The notes: generated by a model from the letters alone, not told the origin. A stretch of DNA of 32,994 bases from an uncultured Bacilli bacterium (GCA_944350335.1 CALVOQ010000005.1:1-32994), one strand, 5' to 3'; numbered from the stretch's first letter, positions 1 to 7,748 are shown. Translations and numbers: made by a program.

Positions 1-38
1 TTTTGATTTTTAAAACCTTCGCAAACCCTTATTTTATG

Positions 39-2531
39 CTACTTTCCACAACAGTTTTTATACTTTTTACCCGAACCGCAAGGACAAGGATCGTTTCTTC
101 CAATTTTTTTGCTAACTCTTTTTGGGATTTTTTTAGTTTCTTCTTTTGTATCATTAGTTTTTATATTTTTATTTTCATGGCGTTCTAGGTTTTGTCTAAC
201 TTCTGCTTTTAATAAAAACGTTGTTATTTCTCTGTTTACTTGTGCTAACATATTATCAAATAGTTCAAATCCTTCAAGTGCATATGCTTGTAATGGATTT
301 GTTTGAGCATATCCCCTTAGTCCAATACCTTCCTTTAAATGTTCCATAGCATCTAATTGTTCCATCCAGTTTTTATCCAATATTCTTAATGTTATTGCTT
401 TTTCAAAATCATTTTGAATTTCCTTAGGAACATCCTTTAATTTTTCTTTATAGTCTGTATTAACAATATTGTTTATAAATTCCACAATTTCTTCAACTGT
501 TTTGTTTTCTAAATCTTTGCTAGTTATTTTCTTACTTTTAAGTAAGTTAGCATTAAAATGTTCAACTATATTATCTATATCGTTTATTGTTAATTTATCT
601 TCAGGTGGTATGTGACTAGTAACTTCTTGATGTACATATTCCTTAAAAGTTTCTAATATTCTTTCTCTTATACTTTCTTGGTCTAAAATCTCATTTCTTC
701 TTTCATAAATTATTTCTCTTTGGCGACTAATAACATTATCGTAATCTAGTAGCGCTTTTCTTCTGTCGTAATTAAATCCTTCAACTCTCTTTTGAGCACT
801 TTCAATGTTTTTTGATAACATTTTATGTGTTATTGGTTGATCTTCTTTTATTCCAAATGTGGTCATAATAGCTTTCATTCTATCTGACCCAAATCTCGCC
901 ATTAAATCGTCTTCCATAGAAATAAAGAATCTAGTTATTCCAGGATCTCCTTGACGCCCACTTCTACCCCTCAATTGGTTATCTATTCTTCGGGAATCAT
1001 GTCTTTCAGATCCCAGTACTGCTAAGCCTCCTAACTCTTTAACACCTTCGCCTAACTTAATATCAGTACCACGACCTGCCATGTTTGTTGCTATTGTAAC
1101 AGAACCTTTTTGACCCGCGTTTTTTATTATTTCCGCTTCTTTTTCGTGGTTTTTTGCGTTTAATAGCTCGTGTTTTATTCCTCTTTTCTTAAGTAATGAA
1201 CTAAGTAGTTCGGAACTCTCTATTGATGCTGTACCGACTAGTATAGGTTGTCCTGTCTTATGTATTACATCAATAGTATTAGCTAATGCGTTATATTTTC
1301 CTTTTATATTTATATATACGAGATCGTTCAAATCTTCTCTTATAACTGGCATGTTTGTTGGTATTTCTATAACATACATGTTATATATGTTTCTAAATTC
1401 TTCTTCTTCAGTTTTTGCGGTTCCTGTCATCCCCGATAATTTATTATACATTCTAAATAAGTTTTGAAATGTAATTGTTGCTAGTGTTTTGGTTTCCCTA
1501 TTAATAGTCACACCTTCTTTAGTTTCTAATGCTTGGTGTAATCCATCAGAGTATTGTCTTCCGTGCATTAATCTTCCTGTAAATGCGTCAACAATTATTA
1601 TTTTGTCATTATCTACGACATAATCCACATCTTTTTTAAACGAATAGTTTGCTGATAAAGCTTTGTCAAGATTATGTACTAACATTGCATTATTAATATC
1701 ATATAAATTATCTACTTTTAATAGTTTTTCTGCTTTTTTTACGCCTTCTTCTGTTAAAGTTACTTTTTTTGTTTTTTCATCTATTACATAATCATCTAGT
1801 GTTAAACTTTTTGCGGCTTTATCTGCAAGTATATATAAATCAGCGCTTTTACTTACTCCGCCAGATATTATCAACGGTGTTCTTGCTTCATCTATTAAAA
1901 TTGAATCTACTTCATCTATTATTGCAAAGTTAAGTCCTCTTTGAACTCTATTTTCACTTCTAACCACCATGTTATCTCTTAAGTAATCAAATCCTAATTC
2001 GTTGTTAGTTGTATATGTTATATCTTTACTATAAGCTTCTTTTTTTTCTTGAGGAGTTAAGTCTTTTTTATTAACCCCCACTGTTATTCCAAGTAAATCA
2101 TAAACTTTTCCCATCCATTCTGCATCACGGGTTGATAAGTATTCGTTTACGGTTACTATATGTACGCCTTTTCCTTCTAACGCGTTTAGGTATGCTGGCA
2201 TTGTAGAAGTTAACGTTTTTCCTTCACCAGTTTTCATTTCTGCAATATTACCATAATGTATAGCTAACCCACCTATAATTTGTACCCTATAAGGTTTTTC
2301 TTTTAATACTCTCCATGCAGCTTCCCTTACAAGAGCAAAGGCTTCTACAATTATATCTTCTAAACTTTCTCCATTTGATAGTCTATTTTTAAATTCTTCT
2401 GTTTTTTTTACAAAATCTTCTGTTTTTAATTTTGATATTTCTTCTTCCTTTTCTATTATTTCATCTGCTAATTTATTAAATCTTTTTAATTCTCTTGCTT
2501 CATGATTAAATATGTTACTAAATATTCCCAT
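39..2531 (-). CDS. secA: SecA, protein translocase ATPase
   Basis: SecA is the ATP-driven motor that pushes unfolded preproteins through the SecYEG channel at the inner face of the membrane. The 830-residue product matches normal SecA length. It has the Walker A segment TGEGKT (about residues 101-106), the DEVDSILIDEAR region with the DEAD-type box (about 205-220), the helicase-like second nucleotide-binding domain with MAGRGTDIKLG and QLRGRSGRQGD, and a C-terminal zinc motif CPCGSGKKYKNCC. The ATG at 2531 follows an AAGGATGTGA ribosome site. Its upstream neighbour is hpf, as in Bacillus, where prfB follows secA; only 38 bases remain beyond the stop here and no gene can be called in them. Identification is secure. 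Confidence 0.98.
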   Translation of the reverse strand: MGIFSNIFNHEARELKRFNKLADEIIEKEEEISKLKTEDFVKKTEEFKNRLSNGESLEDIIVEAFALVREAAWRVLKEKPYRVQIIGGLAIHYGNIAEMKTGEGKTLTSTMPAYLNALEGKGVHIVTVNEYLSTRDAEWMGKVYDLLGITVGVNKKDLTPQEKKEAYSKDITYTTNNELGFDYLRDNMVVRSENRVQRGLNFAIIDEVDSILIDEARTPLIISGGVSKSADLYILADKAAKSLTLDDYVIDEKTKKVTLTEEGVKKAEKLLKVDNLYDINNAMLVHNLDKALSANYSFKKDVDYVVDNDKIIIVDAFTGRLMHGRQYSDGLHQALETKEGVTINRETKTLATITFQNLFRMYNKLSGMTGTAKTEEEEFRNIYNMYVIEIPTNMPVIREDLNDLVYINIKGKYNALANTIDVIHKTGQPILVGTASIESSELLSSLLKKRGIKHELLNAKNHEKEAEIIKNAGQKGSVTIATNMAGRGTDIKLGEGVKELGGLAVLGSERHDSRRIDNQLRGRSGRQGDPGITRFFISMEDDLMARFGSDRMKAIMTTFGIKEDQPITHKMLSKNIESAQKRVEGFNYDRRKALLDYDNVISRQREIIYERRNEILDQESIRERILETFKEYVHQEVTSHIPPEDKLTINDIDNIVEHFNANLLKSKKITSKDLENKTVEEIVEFINNIVNTDYKEKLKDVPKEIQNDFEKAITLRILDKNWMEQLDAMEHLKEGIGLRGYAQTNPLQAYALEGFELFDNMLAQVNREITTFLLKAEVRQNLERHENKNIKTNDTKEETKKIPKRVSKKIGRNDPCPCGSGKKYKNCCGK

Positions 2532-2574
2532 GTTATCACATCCTTAATGTTTATTGTAACATATTTAGTGCTTT

Positions 2575-2596
2575 AAAAAAAGCACTTTTCAGTGCT
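2575..2596 (-). terminator. Intrinsic terminator of hpf, with competing hairpin toward secA
   Basis: Read on the minus strand, AGCACT-GAAA-AGTGCT is a perfect 6-bp stem with a GAAA loop followed by seven T. The first arm begins inside the TAG stop of hpf. The second arm can instead pair with a downstream AAAGCACT (2567-2574), giving an 8-bp stem without a T-run; the two structures exclude each other. Both are seen in the sequence; any switching role is inference. Confidence 0.8.
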
Positions 2597-3113
2597 AGTT
2601 TGTTTCTATTAGTCCGTAGTTACCATCGTGTCTTTTATATATTACACAAATTAAACCACTTTCTATGTTTTTAAATACAAAGAACGTGTGACCTAACAAT
2701 TCCATTTGTGTTATTGCTTCTTCTTCGTCCATTGGTTTTAGATATATTTTTTTCCTTTTAACAATTTCTTCATCAATATTTGCATCTATTTCATAAAAAT
2801 CAGGTATATTTTCTTGTCTTGATTTATCTATCAGTTTCGTTTTGTATTTTCTAAATTGCCTTTCCAACTTGTCTATTATTAAATCAACGGCTGCATATAA
2901 GTCACTATGCGTTTCTTCTGCTCTTAAAAAATAGCCTTTTGTTTGTATTGTAACTTCTACTCTTTGTTCAACACCTTTTACCTTTATTAGAATTTTTGCC
3001 TCAATATTTTCTGGATTATCTAAGTATTTATCCATTTTTGATAATTTTTCCTCTATATATTTTCTTATTGAGTCTGTTACTTCTAATTTTTCTCCTCGAA
3101 TTAAATATTTCAT
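2595..3113 (-). CDS. hpf: Ribosome hibernation promoting factor, long form
   Basis: Long HPF binds the 30S subunit and dimerises 70S ribosomes into inactive 100S particles in stationary phase. The 172-residue protein has an N-terminal S30AE/YfiA domain (residues 1 to about 100, starting MKYLIRGEKLEVTDSIRKY) and a C-terminal dimerisation domain (about 118-172, with MDEEEAITQMELLGHTFFVF and a final YGLIETN). Two domains mark the long form typical of Bacillota, as opposed to the short enterobacterial HPF. AGGAGGT lies 6 bases before the ATG. It is followed by its own terminator and then secA, the same neighbour as in B. subtilis (yvyD-secA). Confidence 0.96.
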   Translation of the reverse strand: MKYLIRGEKLEVTDSIRKYIEEKLSKMDKYLDNPENIEAKILIKVKGVEQRVEVTIQTKGYFLRAEETHSDLYAAVDLIIDKLERQFRKYKTKLIDKSRQENIPDFYEIDANIDEEIVKRKKIYLKPMDEEEAITQMELLGHTFFVFKNIESGLICVIYKRHDGNYGLIETN

Positions 3114-3150
3114 AATATGACCTCCTAATATAATATTATCATATCAAGAG

Positions 3151-3174
3151 TAAAAAAACTACTATACAGTAGTT
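3151..3174 (-). terminator. Intrinsic terminator of the cold-shock gene
   Basis: On the minus strand AACTACT-GTAT-AGTAGTT forms a perfect 7-bp stem that runs into seven T. The stop codon TAG of the cold-shock gene lies in the hairpin, so the last codons are part of the terminator stem. Confidence 0.88.
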
Positions 3175-3383
3175 AATTTAACTTCTTTTACATTAATAGC
3201 TTGACTTCCTTTAGCAGTTTTTATTAATGTAAACTCAACTATATCGCCTTCTTTTAACGACTTATAGCCTTCACACTCAATCGCAGAATAATGTACGAAT
3301 ACATCTTCATTTAACGCTTCACCAGTTTCAATAAATCCATAACCTTTTTCATTATTAAACCATTTAACTCTGCCTTTGTTCAC
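3162..3383 (-). CDS. Cold-shock domain protein
   Basis: A 73-residue single cold-shock domain (OB fold) that binds single-stranded RNA or DNA and acts as an RNA chaperone. Both nucleic-acid-binding motifs are visible: RNP1 as KGYGFIE and RNP2 as VFVHYSAI, after the family opening [13 protein letters not shown] place the start at the GTG at 3383, because AAGAGGTGG sits 5 bases upstream and the protein then begins M-N-K-G-R-V-K-W-F like its relatives. An in-frame GTG three codons earlier falls within that ribosome site. It has its own terminator. Upstream lies a 280-base gap shared with the divergent agrB. Which Csp paralogue it is cannot be told. Confidence 0.93.
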   Translation of the reverse strand: MNKGRVKWFNNEKGYGFIETGEALNEDVFVHYSAIECEGYKSLKEGDIVEFTLIKTAKGSQAINVKEVKLTTV

Positions 3384-3666
3384 ACTTTCCACCTCTTTTC
3401 ACATAAGCCTATCAAAATTTACCTCCAATTATATATCATGATTTTCCGATCGCTAAAATCTGACATTTATACCACATCATGATTATATTACATTTAAATA
3501 TTTTATAAAATTTAATTGTTTATACGTTGTCTTTTTTTGTCTATTTTTACTTTTAATATCATAATTTTTCTTTAAATGAAATTTAACACTTTTTTTTACA
3601 AGTATGAAACTAGTTTTAATATTTTTCTTTATTTTTTTGTTATATTTTTAATTGTTAGGAGGATTT
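3384..3666. promoter_or_regulatory. Divergent control region between the cold-shock gene and agrB
   Basis: This gene-free stretch must hold both divergent promoters. For the minus strand, a TATAAT is present near 3432-3437, with TTAGCG 17 bases before it as a weak -35. For agrB, a TATATT at 3641-3646 is the best -10 and has no recognisable -35. Two imperfect 11-base repeats at 3580-3590 and 3601-3611 are exactly 21 bases apart and resemble in layout the tandem sites bound by LytTR-type AgrA regulators. The region is extremely AT-rich, so all of these are weak calls. Confidence 0.35.
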
Positions 3667-4278
3667 GTGAAGGAAGTGGTTGTTAACAATTTAATGGCCC
3701 CAATTATTAAATATAAAAATTATGATGAAGTTAAATTAGCCGAAATAAAATATGGGATTGAATCATTTTATTTAACAATTACCAAGACTATTGTAATATT
3801 TGGCTTATCATATTTCTTGGGGACCATTAAAACTTTGTTACTATTTATGTTTTTTTACACACTGCTGAGGGTTAATGGTTACGGATTACATGCCAAAAAA
3901 AGTTGGCAATGCTGGCTAGGTTCAACTTTAGTATTCCTGTTGATGCCCTATTTATGCTTGGTTACAAATATTCAAAAACCATATTTAATAGTTATAGCCT
4001 TCATTTGTTTATTACTAGCATTTAAATATGCTCCAGCTGATACTGAAAAAAAACCCATTATAAGTAAAAGGAAAAGGCGTGTGCATAAATATCTGTGTTC
4101 GATAACGATAATTACGTACATTTATTTAATTTATTCTTTGCAAAGTACATACCTACAAAATATTTTATTTTTTTCAATTATTTTGGAAACCCTTATGATA
4201 TTGCCAATTAGTTATAAAATATTTAAACTGAAGTATGATAATTATATAAATTATTCAAATATAGATAGCGCAGTTTAA
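3667..4278 (+). CDS. agrB: AgrB-type membrane peptidase
   Basis: AgrB cleaves the C-terminal tail of the AgrD propeptide and closes it into a cyclic (thio)lactone during export. The protein is about 203 residues with four or more hydrophobic stretches. It carries the family signature as N-G-Y-G-L-H-A followed by K-K-S-W-Q-C; the His-to-Cys spacing of seven matches the catalytic His77/Cys84 pair of S. aureus AgrB. I choose GTG at 3667, 4 bases after AGGAGG; a TTG at 3652 lies upstream of that ribosome site. It is followed 29 bases later by agrD on the same strand. With agrD it is transcribed toward the origin, opposite to agrAC. Confidence 0.93.
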   Translation: MKEVVVNNLMAPIIKYKNYDEVKLAEIKYGIESFYLTITKTIVIFGLSYFLGTIKTLLLFMFFYTLLRVNGYGLHAKKSWQCWLGSTLVFLLMPYLCLVTNIQKPYLIVIAFICLLLAFKYAPADTEKKPIISKRKRRVHKYLCSITIITYIYLIYSLQSTYLQNILFFSIILETLMILPISYKIFKLKYDNYINYSNIDSAV

Positions 4279-4307
4279 GTATTTTTATAGAAAGGAAGGA
4301 GGTTAGT

Positions 4308-4427
4308 ATGAAATTATTTGCAACAGTTGTTTCTGCTTTAGGTGCATTTTTTGCATTAACTACAAGTGGCGCTTCATGGATTGGCTGGTTTGAAGAATCT
4401 GAAACACCTAAATCATTAATAAAATAA
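4308..4427 (+). CDS. agrD: AgrD-type autoinducing peptide precursor
   Basis: A 39-codon gene encoding the precursor of a secreted cyclic signal peptide. It has a hydrophobic, amphipathic leader (MKLFATVVSALGAFFAL), a central candidate signal segment SGASWIGWF, and an acidic tail EESETPKSLIK that matches the conserved AgrD tail (DEVEVPKEL in S. aureus). There is no cysteine at all, so the ring must be a lactone through serine. Ser23 to Phe28 would give a six-residue ring; Ser20 to Phe28 a nine-residue ring like the enterococcal pheromone GBAP. AAGGAGG lies 5 bases before the ATG, and a terminator follows. Its position right after agrB, the small size and the tail make the call firm; the mature peptide is inferred. 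Confidence 0.92.
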   Translation: MKLFATVVSALGAFFALTTSGASWIGWFEESETPKSLIK

Positions 4428-4474
4428 CATTAATATTGAAAAGATTTTTTAAAATTTTTTCTTAAATTTATAGG

Positions 4475-4501
4475 AACCCCTAGATTTCTCTAGAGGTTTT
4501 T
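4475..4501 (+). terminator. Intrinsic terminator of agrBD
   Basis: AACCCCTAGA and TCTAGAGGTT form a 10-bp stem with one mismatch around a TTTC loop, followed by a run of T. It ends the agrBD transcript on the plus strand. No clear terminator was found for the converging agrC transcript. Confidence 0.85.
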
Positions 4502-4668
4502 ATAAATATTTTTTTAATATTAATTTTACACTGTATTTATATTTGTGCTTTTATTTTTTATTAATATATAGACACAGCAAAATGCTTTAATTGTTATTAT
4601 AAGAATTTAATGCGAAAAAAGATAAAATGTTTTTTGATGACTGATAATAATTCAAATGGATAATGTGT
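4502..4668. other. AT-rich gap between the convergent agrBD and agrAC genes
   Basis: Together with the agrBD terminator this makes a gap of about 240 bases. The rest holds no supported gene: the longest plus-strand reading frame (4610-4663, 17 codons) has no ribosome site. No strong hairpin was found to end the minus-strand agrC transcript. Confidence 0.6.
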
Positions 4669-5973
4669 TTATTCAAATTTAATCTTTAATAATGTAACAA
4701 AATTACCGTTGTTATTTATGTATTGCTTATAAGTAATTGTTTTAGATTGCTTTTTTAATTGACTTGCCACATATAAACCCAACCCGCGATTTTGACCTTT
4801 GGAAGAATAGTATTTATTTTTTAATAAGCTTACATCTACATTTCCATCAAAGCTATTTTCAATGTAAAATACTATGTATTTTTCTTCTTTGTATATGTCA
4901 ATTATAATTAATTTTTTCTTACTTCTTAATGCCGATTCTATAGCATTATCTAAAAATATATTTAGTAATTTGCATAGTTTTGAATAATCTTTAGCATTAT
5001 CTTCATTTATAAACTTATTTAAGTTTTTAGTACAATAAAACACGATGTTTAATTTATTTTTTTCTATTGTATTCATTTTGTAATATAAGATTCCTTTTAT
5101 TCCATATGGTAAATGAGCTATATTGTTATAATAACTTCCCTTTTCAGAATATTTTTTTATTATGTCATTTAACGTGGCCGTATACTTTTTACTATTTTTA
5201 TTTTTAAAACTACTCAATAAAATTAGATTATTTAGCATTTCATGTTTATTAATCTTATACTGATCTAGTAATAGTTCATATTTTGTCATGTATTTTAAAA
5301 TTATTTTTTCGTTTTCAATAACACTAATTAATTGTAATTTATATATAATTATCAAGCACATGCAACATAATATAATTATTACTGCAACTAGGTTATTGTA
5401 ATAATTTGAAACACTTATATTAAACGTTAAAATAAATATAATATATACTATAAAAGCAAAAAATATTATAATCAACATTTTTATTGTCTTATTTCTTTTA
5501 ATTATTATTAAATCTATAGTTTTAACTAAAAATTTTTTTACCTTGGAAATGTGTATTATTAATAAGATACTTAAGTAAATTAGTAAAGAAAATAAGTTTC
5601 GCATAAATAATGTATCAGTAGTTGTTACTTCAAATGTATTAAAATTTAAAATTATAAAAGTAAACGAATACGTAATTTCAAATAAAATCTCTATGGTGTA
5701 TATGATTATCATTATCAGAAAAATTTTTCTTATGTCATCTTTATAAATAATATTTATTAAAACAATATTCAAGAAAAGATTTATAAATAATTTATATTGA
5801 TTAAATATTGATAGCCCCATGTAAATTTGTATTGCAGAAAAAAATAATATTATTATAAGCTGGTTTTTATATATTTTTTCTTTATGTCTTTTTGTTAAAT
5901 GTTTGTAAGTGATAAAAAATACAAAAACGCCATAAAACACAATTACATAAGAAAAAATGTAATTTAAACTCAT
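4669..5973 (-). CDS. agrC: AgrC-type sensor histidine kinase
   Basis: This is the membrane receptor for the cyclic peptide made by AgrB/AgrD. The 434-residue protein has six or seven hydrophobic segments in its first 215 residues (sensor part) and a cytoplasmic kinase core. The phospho-acceptor box reads INKHEMLNNLILLSS (about 241-255), like the H-box of the AgrC/HPK10 group. The GHKL ATPase follows, with N-box LLNIFLDNAIESALRSK and G-box GQNRGLGLYVASQLKK. It starts 1 base after the stop of agrA, so the two are co-transcribed, with the regulator first, unlike the S. aureus order B-D-C-A. The specific ligand is inferred from gene neighbourhood. Confidence 0.93.
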   Translation of the reverse strand: MSLNYIFSYVIVFYGVFVFFITYKHLTKRHKEKIYKNQLIIILFFSAIQIYMGLSIFNQYKLFINLFLNIVLINIIYKDDIRKIFLIMIIIYTIEILFEITYSFTFIILNFNTFEVTTTDTLFMRNLFSLLIYLSILLIIHISKVKKFLVKTIDLIIIKRNKTIKMLIIIFFAFIVYIIFILTFNISVSNYYNNLVAVIIILCCMCLIIIYKLQLISVIENEKIILKYMTKYELLLDQYKINKHEMLNNLILLSSFKNKNSKKYTATLNDIIKKYSEKGSYYNNIAHLPYGIKGILYYKMNTIEKNKLNIVFYCTKNLNKFINEDNAKDYSKLCKLLNIFLDNAIESALRSKKKLIIIDIYKEEKYIVFYIENSFDGNVDVSLLKNKYYSSKGQNRGLGLYVASQLKKQSKTITYKQYINNNGNFVTLLKIKFE

Positions 5974-5974
5974 T

Positions 5975-6679
5975 TTACTTTAAATCCTTCTTATGAGTTT
6001 TTGATAAAAAGTATATTTCTTCTCCTGTTTCAAATATTATTTTATTATCTTTCCAAACATATGCTTCAACTTTGTCAGTATTTACTAAACATGCTTTATG
6101 AGTAAATTTAAACCTGCTATCTAGTTTTTTAGACAAATCCGATATGTTAATAATTATTTTGTATTTTTTGTTATTTGTTGTGTTTATTATACATTTTCTT
6201 TCAACCGTATCTCTATAAACATACAATATTTTATTCATATCTAAATTATAGTCTATACCCTTGTACTTAAAATTTAATGTTTTTTTGGTACTAAATTGTT
6301 TAAAACAAATATCAAATAATTCATGAAGATTCTTCTCTGCTTCAAATTGTTTATTTACAAAATCTAAAATTTGTAATCTTTGTTTAAATGTATCATATGC
6401 CATTCCGCCGTTAACGGTAAAAATAATTATAGGACTTAGCCAATCGGTTTCTCTTAATTTCCTAGATAAGTCTATTGCAGTTGTACTTGGCAATTCAAAA
6501 TCAAATATGTATATGTTATGTTCATCTGATAAGCTCATATGTTCTTCTAACTCTTTGTTATAATCTTCAAACTCGATTATGTCAAATTCTATTTTATTTT
6601 TCATCATGTACTTTAAAATTATATTTTTTATTTTTTTCCTATGCAATTTATTATCTTCCACTACAACAAAGTTCACCAT
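5975..6679 (-). CDS. agrA: AgrA-type LytTR response regulator
   Basis: A 234-residue two-component regulator. The receiver domain (1 to about 125) has the acidic pair in VVVEDNK, the phospho-acceptor Asp in IYIFDFELP, the switch Thr in IIFTVNG and the conserved Lys in FVNK. The C-terminal LytTR DNA-binding domain (about 135-234) includes ILYVYRDTVERKCII, FKFTHKACLVNTDKV and a final FLSKTHKKDL. By family knowledge it binds tandem repeats upstream of its targets, often agrB. The ATG follows AAGAAGAGGTAATAATT. The gap of 88 bases upstream holds a candidate TATATT -10 preceded by TG, but no good -35. Confidence 0.93.
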   Translation of the reverse strand: MVNFVVVEDNKLHRKKIKNIILKYMMKNKIEFDIIEFEDYNKELEEHMSLSDEHNIYIFDFELPSTTAIDLSRKLRETDWLSPIIIFTVNGGMAYDTFKQRLQILDFVNKQFEAEKNLHELFDICFKQFSTKKTLNFKYKGIDYNLDMNKILYVYRDTVERKCIINTTNNKKYKIIINISDLSKKLDSRFKFTHKACLVNTDKVEAYVWKDNKIIFETGEEIYFLSKTHKKDLK

Positions 6680-6767
6680 AATTATTACCTCTTCTTATCC
6701 TTTATGCTATTAAATATATCACAATTTTAGCTAAAAATAAAGGAATTAATTACCTAGATGAGGTTAA

Positions 6768-7019
6768 TCAAATAAGTGACCTTTTGGTTTTTAAATATTT
6801 TCTTCTTGTTGCTTCACCTCCTTTTATATGCCTCATTGCCAAATGCTTTTTTAATATTTTTTCAACTTCTACAAATAATTCTAAGTTAATAGATTTTAGT
6901 CTATATTTTAAATCTTTATGAACCGTACTTTTGCTAACGTTAAATTGTTTAGCTATTTCTCTAATAGTTTTACTTGTTTCTATTATATATGTAGCTTCAT
7001 TTTTTATTCTTTCTAGCAT
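6768..7019 (-). CDS. spoIIID: SpoIIID, mother-cell sporulation transcription factor
   Basis: SpoIIID is a small helix-turn-helix protein that activates or represses many sigma-E genes and helps turn on sigma-K in the mother cell. The 83-residue product carries the diagnostic core TIREIAKQFNVSKSTVHKDL (HTH, about 18-37) and a basic C-terminal section AMRHIKGGEATRRKY, both nearly the same as in B. subtilis. The nearest good ribosome site, AAGGGGG, is 15 bases before the ATG, an unusually long spacing, so translation may be weak or the true control more complex. It follows spoIIQ and that gene's terminator, as in the conserved spoIID-spoIIQ-spoIIID order. Confidence 0.96.
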   Translation of the reverse strand: MLERIKNEATYIIETSKTIREIAKQFNVSKSTVHKDLKYRLKSINLELFVEVEKILKKHLAMRHIKGGEATRRKYLKTKRSLI

Positions 7020-7062
7020 TTGTATTTTACATAACCCCCTTACTAACTATATTTAATAAATA

Positions 7063-7084
7063 TAAAAAAAGACCTATAGGTCTT
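7063..7084 (-). terminator. Intrinsic terminator of spoIIQ
   Basis: On the minus strand AAGACC-TATA-GGTCTT is a perfect 6-bp stem followed by T residues (seven in a row counting the end of the stem). The TAG stop codon of spoIIQ is inside the hairpin. Confidence 0.88.
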
Positions 7085-7697
7085 CAAAATTTAATGTATA
7101 AAAACTTTCTGGATCGATTAATTCACCATTATAATAAACTTCAAAATGTAGCGATGTATTATAGTTTGTATTAATTTTTGATGTTCCACTAGTTCCAATA
7201 ATTGTTCCTTGATTAATTTTGTCGCCTTGTTCTATTTCTATGTTATCTATACCTTGGTATACTGTTATAATATTTTTTTCATGTTTTATTTTAACTATCT
7301 TACCTAATGTTGAATCTGTTTCAATTGATATAACTTCTCCGTCTAAAACAGAAACTATATCAAATGTTTCTTCACTTATATAATCTACGCCAGAATTTTG
7401 CATATATGTATTTTCATATAAAATCAAACTGTTTTGTTGTCTCTCTTCATCTGCTTCGAAGTCGTAAAAATATTTTCCTATTGTTACTTTTTCGGATAAA
7501 TATGGTTTAATTATTGTATGCCCTACATCTACTACTGGTAATATATTTTCGAATTGCGTTTGTATAGAATAATTATAATCTTTTGGTATAGTAAGATACT
7601 TGTTTATACTTGTAATAACTAGTACTATACTTGCAATTATCAATGTTACAGCTACTAAATATATTGATGGCACAATTAATTTTTTTACTTTAATCAT
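7074..7697 (-). CDS. spoIIQ: SpoIIQ-like M23/LytM-fold sporulation protein
   Basis: SpoIIQ is made in the forespore and reaches across the intermembrane space to SpoIIIAH, supporting engulfment and the feeding channel. The 207-residue protein has one N-terminal membrane helix (about 8-30) and a C-terminal LytM domain (about 120-205) with SGVDY, GKIVKIKH, IEQGDKINQGTIIGTSG and LHFEVY. Two metal or catalytic histidines are absent: the HxGxD motif reads N-S-G-V-D and the HxH motif reads S-L-H. It therefore looks like a scaffold without peptidase activity; B. subtilis SpoIIQ is also degenerate. It lies between spoIID and spoIIID, which supports the name. A 9-base inverted repeat frames its ribosome site. 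Confidence 0.88.
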   Translation of the reverse strand: MIKVKKLIVPSIYLVAVTLIIASIVLVITSINKYLTIPKDYNYSIQTQFENILPVVDVGHTIIKPYLSEKVTIGKYFYDFEADEERQQNSLILYENTYMQNSGVDYISEETFDIVSVLDGEVISIETDSTLGKIVKIKHEKNIITVYQGIDNIEIEQGDKINQGTIIGTSGTSKINTNYNTSLHFEVYYNGELIDPESFYTLNFEDL

Positions 7698-7730
7698 TTG
7701 TTCACTCTCCTACTTATAATTGTGAACAAA
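7697..7730. promoter_or_regulatory. 9-bp inverted repeat around the spoIIQ ribosome site
   Basis: TTTGTTCAC (7697-7705) and GTGAACAAA (7722-7730) are perfect inverted repeats 16 bases apart. The unit overlaps the last base of the spoIIQ start codon and encloses AGGAGA, the Shine-Dalgarno sequence. It could be an operator dyad or an RNA hairpin that presents or masks the ribosome site. Confidence 0.55.
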
Positions 7731-7748
7731 TTTGTTTTATTTATACAT

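Noticed and set aside
3384-3417. An 11-codon upstream reading frame (TTG start, after GGAGGT) whose TGA overlaps the GTG start of the cold-shock gene.
   Set aside because: The best promoter places the transcript start at or after its ribosome site, so it would probably not be translated; no recognisable peptide.
4610-4663. A 17-codon plus-strand frame between agrD and agrC.
   Set aside because: No ribosome site, no similarity to AgrD, and expected by chance in such DNA.
7697-7730. The TTTGTTCAC/GTGAACAAA dyad as a parS site.
   Set aside because: parS is a continuous 16-base palindrome; here the halves are 16 bases apart and differ in sequence.
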